DNA of 64,000 nucleotides from Streptomyces sp. NBC_01775 (GTDB taxonomy: Bacteria; Actinomycetota; Actinomycetes; Streptomycetales; Streptomycetaceae), in the NCBI RefSeq assembly GCF_035917675.1, contig NZ_CP109104.1, positions 6,572,001 to 6,636,000 of the forward strand, in the 5' to 3' direction. Positions 57,996-64,000 of the stretch are shown here, piece after piece. The notes under the pieces were generated by a model, which ran no database searches, had not been told where the DNA came from, and saw only the letters and a program-made list of their open reading frames with translations. The position numbers were made by a program, and so were the translations under genes. The stretch's first letter is position 1. Every line of letters begins with the position of its first letter.

Positions 57996-58120
57996 CTTGT
58001 CGGGATCGCAGGTGTGGACTCTCAGCGGCAGCCGCATGCCCGGGCGTCGGGATTTCGGTGGCCCGCTGCCGCCCGGGGAGCGGGGATTGTGCGCCACCGG
58101 CGCCGCGCCGGCCCGCGGGC

Positions 58121-58567
58121 TCAGGTGAGGGCGGTCGCCAGGCAGGCGAAGGCGGCGATGATGACGGCGACGCGGACGTAGTGCCAGCGGTCCCAGCGCT
58201 TCATCTGCTCCTTCCAGCCGGCCGGCCGGCTGCCGGCGGTCCACGTCTTGACCCGGTTGTTGATCGGGACGAGCACCAGGATCGACATGAGCACGCTGAC
58301 GATCAGCAGCGCGCCGGCGGTCACGACGAGGCCGGTGCCGTCGTTGTCCCATCCGGCGACGGCCCAGACCCCGACGAGGACGAGCGAGCCGATGTACCAG
58401 AACGGCATCACGGCGCCGCCCAGTCGGGCCCCGTGGACGCGGCCACGCAGGCCGTTGTCGCCGGGGAGTGCGTTGAGGATCGGGTTGCTGAAGAGGGGGA
58501 CGGAGGACTCCACCCCCACCATCACGCCGACGACCACGATGGTGACGACCTCAAGTGCATTGAGCAT
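58121..58567 (-). CDS. DUF1772 (anthrone-oxygenase-like) membrane protein
   Basis: A 148-residue four-helix membrane protein of DUF1772. It has an N-terminal VVTIVVVGVMVGVE helix, NPILNALPGDN, a second pair of helices, and the LVPINNRVKTWT segment with the conserved Asn residues and W..R..W..WHYVR before the last helix. The family includes fungal anthrone oxygenases but mostly has no known function in bacteria. It is divergent from a TetR gene, with twin operators between them, and is its likely target. Confidence 0.8.
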   Translation of the reverse strand: MLNALEVVTIVVVGVMVGVESSVPLFSNPILNALPGDNGLRGRVHGARLGGAVMPFWYIGSLVLVGVWAVAGWDNDGTGLVVTAGALLIVSVLMSILVLVPINNRVKTWTAGSRPAGWKEQMKRWDRWHYVRVAVIIAAFACLATALT

Positions 58568-58585
58568 GATGACCCCTCCTGGGAT

Positions 58586-58649
58586 CTAGCGCTGCTAGAC
58601 GATGACGCAACGCTATAGCTTCTGTCGCTCGATTGTCTAGCGATGCTAG
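58586..58649. promoter_or_regulatory. Twin TetR operators CTAGCG-N-TGCTAG
   Basis: CTAGCGCTGCTAG (58586-58598) and CTAGCGATGCTAG (58637-58649) share all but the central base, with centres 51 bp apart. They flank a CGCTATAGC motif and lie directly before the two divergent start codons. Confidence 0.7.
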
Positions 58650-58658
58650 GATCGAATC

Positions 58659-59237
58659 ATGTCGGTACAGGAACGCAAGCAGCGCGAACGGGTCAGCCGC
58701 GAGCGCCTCATCGTGGCCACGGCCCGCGAACTCGCCGAGCAGCAGGGCTGGGACGCGGTCACCACCCGGCGGCTCGCCGAACGCATCGAATACAGCCAGC
58801 CCGTCCTCTACAGCCACTTCCGCGGCAAGCGCGAGATCATCGGCGCCGTCGCCCTCGAAGGCGCCGCCGAGATGGCAGTGGCGATGCGGGCCGCGACCGC
58901 CGCCGCCGACGGCCCCCGCGCCCGGGTCACCGCGCTGGCCCGTGCCTACCTCGCCTTCGCCGAACGCCATCCGGCGGTCTACGACGCCCTGTTCCAGCTC
59001 GACGGCGGCCTGGCGTACGCGCAGGAGGACACCCCCGAACCGTTGAAGGACGCCTTCGCCGCGCTGCTGGAGTGCCTCAGCGAGGTCGCCGGGGACGGCG
59101 TGCGCCCGGAGCTGTTCACCGAGACGTTCTGGGCGTCCCTGCACGGACTGGCCACCTTGACCAGAGCGGGACGGCTCCCGCCGGAGGACACCGAGCGCAG
59201 GACGGAGCTGCTGGTGGACCGGCTCGCCATGCTCTGA
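58659..59237 (+). CDS. TetR/AcrR-family regulator
   Basis: The 192-residue protein has a standard TetR N-terminal domain (RERLIVATARELAEQQGWDA, RRLAERIEYSQPVLYSHFRG) and a C-terminal WHG/TetR_C-type helical domain (ERHPAVYDALFQLDGGLAYA). The second operator ends 9 nt before its ATG. It most probably represses itself and the divergent DUF1772 gene. Confidence 0.9.
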   Translation: MSVQERKQRERVSRERLIVATARELAEQQGWDAVTTRRLAERIEYSQPVLYSHFRGKREIIGAVALEGAAEMAVAMRAATAAADGPRARVTALARAYLAFAERHPAVYDALFQLDGGLAYAQEDTPEPLKDAFAALLECLSEVAGDGVRPELFTETFWASLHGLATLTRAGRLPPEDTERRTELLVDRLAML

Positions 59238-59495
59238 CGCACCGTCCCGGATGGCACACGGCCGGGGTCCTCGGGTCCCGCTGCCTGCCTGCGGCATCGC
59301 TTCCGGTCACTCGCGCCCGCACGGCGCAGCCGCAGATCGCCGGCCCCGTACCCCAGACGGGCACCCGCCCCGGAAGCTGCGGTGCTCATTGATCACGCCT
59401 CGATACGCGCCATAGGGCGCTCAGCCGCGCCCTGGGTACGCGCGGGCGCCGAGGGCGGGAAAACCCCAGAGAGCCTCCAGCGGTGCGGTGCGACG

Positions 59496-61025
59496 ATGGT
59501 CGCCATGGCGCAGACCTCCGCCGGTACCGGCATACCCAGCACGCTCGACGCCTCGTCAAAAGCCCGCCTGTGGGCGGTGGTCCTCGCCGCGTGTGCCGGG
59601 CAGTTCCTCGTCGTGCTCGACGTCTCCGTCGTCAACGTCGCCCTGCCCTCGATGCGCCGGACCCTCGCCCTCTCGGAGTCGGGGCTCCAGTGGGTCCTCA
59701 ACGCCTACACCCTCACCTTCGCGGGCCTGATGCTGCTGGGTGGCCGGGCCGCCGATCTGTTCGGGCGGAAGGCGGTGTTCCTGACGGGGCTGGCGCTGTT
59801 CACCGCCGCCAGCTTCGCCGGCGGCCTCGCGCAGGAGCCCTGGCACCTGCTCGCCGCGCGTGGTGTCCAGGGCATGGGCGCCGCGATTCTGGCGCCCGCC
59901 ACCCTCACCTTGTTGACCACCTCCGTCCCGGAGGGATCCGCCCGGACGAAGGCGGTCGCGACCTGGTCGGCGGTCGGCGCCGGGGGCGGCGCGGCGGGCG
60001 GGCTGGTGGGCGGGGTGCTCACCGACACGCTGTCCTGGCGCTGGGTGCTGCTGATCAACGTCCCTGTGGGGGCGCTCGTGCTGGTGGCGGCGGCCGTGTG
60101 GCTGACCGAGAGCCGGGAGACGAGGGTGCGGCGGCTGGACGTGCCGGGCGCACTGCTGGTCACCCTCGGCCTGGGCGCCGTCGCCTACGGGATCGTGCGG
60201 ACGGACACGGCGGGCTGGACGGCGCCGAGTGCGCTGGGCCCGCTGTTCGCCGGGCTGGCGATGCTGGGGCTGTTCGTCGCGGTGGAGGCCCGCTCGCACG
60301 AGCCGCTGGTGCCGCTGCGGCTCTTCCGCCGCCGCGCGGTCTCCTCCGCGAACGCGTCGATCTTCATCAACGGCCTGGCGACGTTCGCCATGTGGTACTT
60401 CCTGTCCCTCTACACCCAGAACGTGCTCCACTACACCCCGCTCCAGGCGGGCTTCGCGATGATTCCCCACTCGCTGAGCATCGTGCTGGGCTCCAAGTCC
60501 GCCCCGTATCTGATGGCGCGGATCGGAGACCGCGCGCTCGCCGTCACCGGCACGGCGATGGCCGGGCTCGGCTACGTGTGGCAGAGCTCCGTGCACACGG
60601 GCGGCGGCTACGCGGCGACGATCCTGGCCCCGGGGGTGCTGATGGCGCTGGGCGCCGGGCTGGCCGCGACCCCGCTGGCCACGATCGCGACCGCGACGAA
60701 GGACCCGGGCGAGGCGGGTCTGCTCTCCGGGCTGTTCGGCACCGGGCGCACGATGGGCGGCGCGCTGGGCCTGGCCGTCCTCTCGACGGTCGCCGCGGCG
60801 CGGACCGACGGCCACGAGAACCCGGTGGCGCTCGCGGACGGCTACGGCACGGCCTTCCGCACGGGTGCCGTCGTGCTCGCGGCCAGTGTGCTGTTCATGC
60901 TCTTCGCCCTGCCCCGGAGGACGGAGCCGGAGACCGTTGTCGGGGAGGTCGGGGAGGTCGGGGAGGTCGGGGAGGTCGGGGACGTCGAGGGGACAGCCTC
61001 CGAGCCCGCCCGCGCCACCGAATGA
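59496..61025 (+). CDS. DHA2-family MFS multidrug exporter
   Basis: The 509-residue exporter of the EmrB/QacA group has fourteen predicted helices. LVVLDVSVVNVALPSMRRTL (motif D1), GGRAADLFGRKAVFLTGLAL (motif A) and RGVQGMGAAILAPATLTLLT (motif C-like) are visible. The C-terminal tail contains a five-fold GEVGEV repeat coded by GGGGAGGTC units. ATG at 59496 or 59505 are both possible; neither has a strong ribosome site, and an upstream extension to 59382 lacks similarity. Antibiotic or metabolite efflux is expected. Confidence 0.8.
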   Translation: MVAMAQTSAGTGIPSTLDASSKARLWAVVLAACAGQFLVVLDVSVVNVALPSMRRTLALSESGLQWVLNAYTLTFAGLMLLGGRAADLFGRKAVFLTGLALFTAASFAGGLAQEPWHLLAARGVQGMGAAILAPATLTLLTTSVPEGSARTKAVATWSAVGAGGGAAGGLVGGVLTDTLSWRWVLLINVPVGALVLVAAAVWLTESRETRVRRLDVPGALLVTLGLGAVAYGIVRTDTAGWTAPSALGPLFAGLAMLGLFVAVEARSHEPLVPLRLFRRRAVSSANASIFINGLATFAMWYFLSLYTQNVLHYTPLQAGFAMIPHSLSIVLGSKSAPYLMARIGDRALAVTGTAMAGLGYVWQSSVHTGGGYAATILAPGVLMALGAGLAATPLATIATATKDPGEAGLLSGLFGTGRTMGGALGLAVLSTVAAARTDGHENPVALADGYGTAFRTGAVVLAASVLFMLFALPRRTEPETVVGEVGEVGEVGEVGDVEGTASEPARATE

Positions 61026-61083
61026 GCCACCCCGAATGAGCCGCTGCGGCCAGCTGTTCCGGGCTGCCGTCGGCCGATCCGGA

Positions 61084-61689
61084 CTACAGCCAGCCGTTCT
61101 GGCGGGCCGTGCGCACGGCCTCCATCCGGTTGCGGGTGGAGGTCTTGCCGATCGCCGCGGACAGATAGTTGCGCACCGTCGCCTGCGACAGGTGCAGCCG
61201 CCCGGCGATGTCCGCGACGGTGGAGCCGTCGGCCGCGGCGGACAGCACGTCCCGCTCGCGCGGCGTCAGCGGGTTGGGCCCGGCACTCAGCGCGGCGGCG
61301 GCCAGCGCCGGGTCGATGACCCGTTCCCCCGCCAGCACCCGCCGGATCGCCCCGGCCAGCTCCTCGACGGGCCCGTCCTTGACGAGGAACCCGGAGGCGC
61401 CCGCCTCCATCGCGCGGCGCAGATAGCCGGGCCGCCCGAAGGTGGTGAGGATCAGCACGGCGCACGAGGGCAGCCGCTCGCGCAGCTCGGCGGCGGCGTC
61501 CAGACCGCTGCGGCCGGGCAGCTCGATGTCCAGGAGCGCGATGTCCGGCTCCGCCTCCAGCGCGGCGGGCACGATCTCGTCGCCGGAGGCGACCTGGGAG
61601 ATGACCTCCATGTCCTCCTCCAGACCGAGCAGCAGGGCGAGCGCGCCGCGCATCATGCCCTGGTCCTCGGCGAGTAGGACCTTGATCAC
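61084..61689 (-). CDS. NarL/DesR-type response regulator
   Basis: A 201-residue regulator with receiver domain (LLAEDQGMMRGALALLL, phospho-acceptor Asp in IALLDIELPGRSG, K in FLVKDG) and LuxR-type DNA-binding domain (LTPRERDVLSAAADGSTVAD, SQATVRNYLSAAIGKTSTRN). The GTG start overlaps the kinase stop as GTGA. It forms a DesKR-like pair with the kinase and probably controls the ABC transporter encoded upstream in the same operon. Confidence 0.9.
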   Translation of the reverse strand: MIKVLLAEDQGMMRGALALLLGLEEDMEVISQVASGDEIVPAALEAEPDIALLDIELPGRSGLDAAAELRERLPSCAVLILTTFGRPGYLRRAMEAGASGFLVKDGPVEELAGAIRRVLAGERVIDPALAAAALSAGPNPLTPRERDVLSAAADGSTVADIAGRLHLSQATVRNYLSAAIGKTSTRNRMEAVRTARQNGWL

Positions 61690-62963
61690 CGGCCGGCCCC
61701 CTCAACGGTGCCGACATGTGTGCGCATGGGATCCTCCGTGTCCACGGGCAGTTCGGTCACGACCCGGAAGCCGCGCCGGCCATCGGGTCCGCTGTCCAGG
61801 GTGCCTCCGGCGGCGGCCAGTCGTTCGGCCAGTCCCTTCAGCCCGTTCCCGCCGCCGACGTTCTCCTCATGGGGGCCACCGGGCCCCACGGGACGAGGTC
61901 CGGGGGCGCGCCCGTCGTCCGTGACCGTCAGCCGCACCCGGTCATCGGCGGCCCGCACCTCGATCTCGCAGCGCGAAGCCCCGCTGTGCCGCACGGTGTT
62001 GGTGACCGTCTCGCGGACGACCCAGCCCAGCAGCGCCTCGGCCTGCGGCGCCAGCGGCGGCCCCGACTGACGGACGACCGGCTCCATGCCCGCGGCCTCC
62101 AGCACCGAGCGCGCCCGCTCCAGCTCGGTGCTGAGGCTGCCCTCGCGGTATCCGGTCACCGCCTCGCGGATCTCGGTCAGCGCCTGCCGGCCGACCGCCT
62201 CGATGTCGGCGGCCTGCCCCAGCGCGGCGTCCAGGTCGCGGGAGGCCAGCCGCCGCACGGCCTCGGCCTTGACCACGACCACCGAGAGGGTGTGGCCCAG
62301 CAGGTCGTGCAGGTCGCGGGAGAAGCGCAGCCGCTCCTTCTCGACGGCCGTCCGCGCCAGCTCCTGCCGGGTCGCGTCGAGCTGGCGGACCGTGTCGAAG
62401 AGGCTGAGCACGGCCGCCGTGACCATGCCGGAGACGAACGTTCCGTAGCCGACGCCCCAGGCGCTCCAGCCGTCACTTCCGGCGCCGTGCTTCCAGCCGG
62501 TGATCCAGCCGGCGGCGCCGCTCAACGCGATCAGCCACAGCGCCAGCGGCTTGCCCCTCAGCTGCCGGACGGTGCCGGAGGCGAGGGAGAGCAGCGGGAA
62601 GAACATCGTCCAGGTGTCGCCGTAGCCCACCGCGACGGCGAAGGTGACCGCGGTCAGCCCCGCCAGGCCCAGCAGCGGCGCCGTGGTGTCCTTGCGCCGG
62701 GGGTCGAAGGCGGCGAAGACGACGAAGATGTAGAGCGAGTTGAAGGCCAGCAGCGCGAGGCCGCCGATCCAGGGGTTGCCCGCCTTGCCCTGGAGGATGT
62801 TGGAGAACGCGCCCACCCCCATGATCAGCCAGGGCAGGAAGGTGTACTTGCCCGGCCCCTTGCCCACCTCGGCCCGCTCCCTGGCGCGCTCGGCCGTCCG
62901 GCAGGCGCGCTCCTCGGCCTTCGTGGGACTCTCGGCCCACTTCATCCACGACGTGACGTCCAT
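61686..62963 (-). CDS. DesK-type sensor histidine kinase
   Basis: The 425-residue kinase has about five membrane helices (residues 45-195), then HisKA_3 with the phospho-acceptor His in RFSRDLHDLLGHTLSVVVVK and a HATPase domain (VVRETVTNTVRHSGASRCEI, then a G box GNGLKGLAERL). The membrane part is of the DesK kind, which senses membrane or cell-envelope state. It lies between the permease gene (6-nt gap) and the response-regulator gene, so all four genes appear to form one operon. Confidence 0.9.
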   Translation of the reverse strand: MDVTSWMKWAESPTKAEERACRTAERARERAEVGKGPGKYTFLPWLIMGVGAFSNILQGKAGNPWIGGLALLAFNSLYIFVVFAAFDPRRKDTTAPLLGLAGLTAVTFAVAVGYGDTWTMFFPLLSLASGTVRQLRGKPLALWLIALSGAAGWITGWKHGAGSDGWSAWGVGYGTFVSGMVTAAVLSLFDTVRQLDATRQELARTAVEKERLRFSRDLHDLLGHTLSVVVVKAEAVRRLASRDLDAALGQAADIEAVGRQALTEIREAVTGYREGSLSTELERARSVLEAAGMEPVVRQSGPPLAPQAEALLGWVVRETVTNTVRHSGASRCEIEVRAADDRVRLTVTDDGRAPGPRPVGPGGPHEENVGGGNGLKGLAERLAAAGGTLDSGPDGRRGFRVVTELPVDTEDPMRTHVGTVEGAGR

Positions 62964-62969
62964 GCCCGC

Positions 62970-63698
62970 TCACACCTCCCGTGCCGCTCGACGGTACGCG
63001 TACACGGCATAGGAGCCGAAGGCCGCCAGCCACGCGAGCAGCACCAGTACCGTCGTCGGGCCCGGCAGGTGGCCCTCGGTGACGCTCCAGCCCAGGTCGG
63101 CGAAGCGGTGGGCCGGTGTCCAGCCCGACAGCTCCCGCAGCAGGCGGGGGAAGGCCACCGAGGGGAACCACAGCCCGCCCAGCAGCGCGAGCCCCAGCGT
63201 GCAGCCGGTGTTGACCAGCCCGGTGGTCTGCGAGCTGAGGCGGTACCCGTTGCCCAGGCCCAGCAGGGTGAAGGGCGCGGTGCCCAGCCACAGCAGCACC
63301 ACCAGGGCCACCCACTGCCAGGCCGCCAGCCGCACCCCGTTGACGACGGCGCCCACCAGCAGAACGGCGGCGATCGCCGGCAGCACCGTCACCGAGCTGG
63401 TGATGCCCCGGCCGACCACGGCCTTCGTGGGGCTCAGCGGGGTGATCCGCAGCTGGCGCAGCCAGCCGAGCGCCTTGTCCTCGGCGACGCCGTTGCCCGA
63501 GCTGAGCGCCGCGCCCAGCGCGCCGTAGGCGGCCATCGAGACCATGACGCCGACCCGCCAGTCGTCCTGTCCCCCCGAGGCGGCGCCGATGTGGGTGAAC
63601 AGCACGTACATCAGCACCGGCATTCCGATGCCGAAGATCACAAAGCCCTTGTCCCGCAGCGTTCTGCGGACCTCCAGGAGGATGTAGTCCCGCATCAC
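62970..63698 (-). CDS. ABC-2 type transporter permease
   Basis: A 242-residue permease with six helices of the ABC-2 type. The amphipathic N terminus MRDYILLEVRRTLRDKGFVI, LGWLRQLRITPLSPTKAVVG between helices 2 and 3, and a C-terminal ATPase-coupling end are typical of drug, bacteriocin or lipid exporters controlled by DesKR-like systems. GTG start overlaps the ATPase stop by 4 nt. Confidence 0.85.
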   Translation of the reverse strand: MMRDYILLEVRRTLRDKGFVIFGIGMPVLMYVLFTHIGAASGGQDDWRVGVMVSMAAYGALGAALSSGNGVAEDKALGWLRQLRITPLSPTKAVVGRGITSSVTVLPAIAAVLLVGAVVNGVRLAAWQWVALVVLLWLGTAPFTLLGLGNGYRLSSQTTGLVNTGCTLGLALLGGLWFPSVAFPRLLRELSGWTPAHRFADLGWSVTEGHLPGPTTVLVLLAWLAAFGSYAVYAYRRAAREV

Positions 63699-64000
63699 GC
63701 GTCCTTCCGCTCCACCATGGCCGTGTCCGAGCCGTCAAAGGTGCCCGGGCCCGAGGTCAGCGCCAAGAAGGCGTCCTCCAGGCTGGGCCGGGCCACCTCC
63801 AGGCCGCGTACGAGCCCGAGCCCGGCCAGCGCGAGCACCGTCGCGTCGGAGTCGGCCGAACGCAGCCGGGCCCGGCCGCCGCGCACCTCGGCCGAGACGA
63901 CACCGGGCAGACCCGCGAGGTCCGGCCTCCGTTCTTCCTCGGGCACGTCCGGCCCCGACCCCGGCAGTCCGTCCGGCCCCGATCCCGGCAGGCCGTCCGG
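63695..64000 (-). CDS. ABC transporter ATP-binding protein (N-terminal part outside the window)
   Basis: The frame is open to the right edge, so only the last 101 residues are visible. They form the C-terminal tail of a drug-export ABC ATPase: LAGLPGVVSAEVRGGRARLR, then LEVARPSLEDAFLALT, the usual last conserved helix of the DrrA/CcmA group. Before it is a repeated PDGLPGSG segment. It is the first visible gene of the operon with the permease and the two-component system. Confidence 0.75.
   Translation of the reverse strand, partial: PDGLPGSGPDGLPGSGPDVPEEERRPDLAGLPGVVSAEVRGGRARLRSADSDATVLALAGLGLVRGLEVARPSLEDAFLALTSGPGTFDGSDTAMVERKDA

Overview
The window is a high-GC, actinobacterial chromosomal segment that looks like Streptomyces. 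Evidence: strong third-position G/C, many GTG starts, 4-nt GTGA/ATGA gene overlaps, secreted and lipoprotein-type cell-wall proteins, two-component pairs of the NarL/DesK type, F420-dependent oxidoreductases and dispersed Streptomyces-type intergenic palindromes. No rRNA, tRNA or CRISPR array was recognised. The left edge cuts a drug-efflux MFS gene and the right edge cuts an ABC ATPase gene. All family assignments come from reading the translated sequence, not from database searches.

Layout. 0-7.5 kb: end of an MFS-MarR fusion, a peptidoglycan-binding protein, a HAD phosphatase, an ABM-fold enzyme with a frameshifted relic copy beside it, a GT87-PAP2 fusion, and a divergent DUF2000/AraC pair. 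7.6-10.2 kb: divergent cyp125-fadA5-like steroid genes. 10.2-15.8 kb: a MITE-like repeat, a GH19 enzyme, a two-component pair, DedA, a small protein and a TetR gene with twin operators. 15.9-22.8 kb: a translationally coupled five-gene operon behind a cobalamin riboswitch, made of a secreted alpha-toroid protein, a secreted beta-type protein, and EcfT, fused EcfAA' and an S component; I read it as a B12 uptake system with a split transcobalamin-like surface receptor. 23-27.3 kb: MBL hydrolase divergent from an aldehyde dehydrogenase-[3Fe-4S] ferredoxin pair, then an LLM oxidoreductase. 27.4-37.2 kb: a 5-oxoproline (pyroglutamate) block (DUF2891, Pcp, DUF979, DUF969, then GntR and PxpABC) interrupted by an AhpD-like/73-aa/SnoaL operon. 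37.3-43.4 kb: SUFU-like protein, a KstR-like TetR regulator, a GT4-methyltransferase-alpha-toroid trio and an Rv3520c-like oxidoreductase. 43.5-48.8 kb: membrane/cell-wall proteins and a tandem paralogous pair. 48.9-52.4 kb: FadE34-like double acyl-CoA dehydrogenase and an Ltp1-like thiolase. 52.4-58 kb: a scarred region with truncated HxlR, AhpD, HATPase and IS5 genes and a 2.5-kb module bounded by 40-bp inverted repeats. 58-64 kb: DUF1772/TetR, an MFS exporter, and a DesKR-type two-component system with an ABC transporter.

How the parts work together. Four copies of a TnnAACnnGTTnnA-type operator (two perfect, two with one shared deviation) sit in front of cyp125/fadA5, MBL/aldehyde dehydrogenase, the kstR-like gene and the fadE34-like gene, so scattered genes of this window look like one sterol side-chain regulon under the local KstR homologue. 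A matching GntR operator in front of both the DUF969 operon and pxpA joins the two halves of the pyroglutamate block. A family of palindromes with core GAGAGC-N3-GCTCTC lies inside coding sequence at three loci between 19.9 and 28.2 kb and appears to have been inserted in frame.
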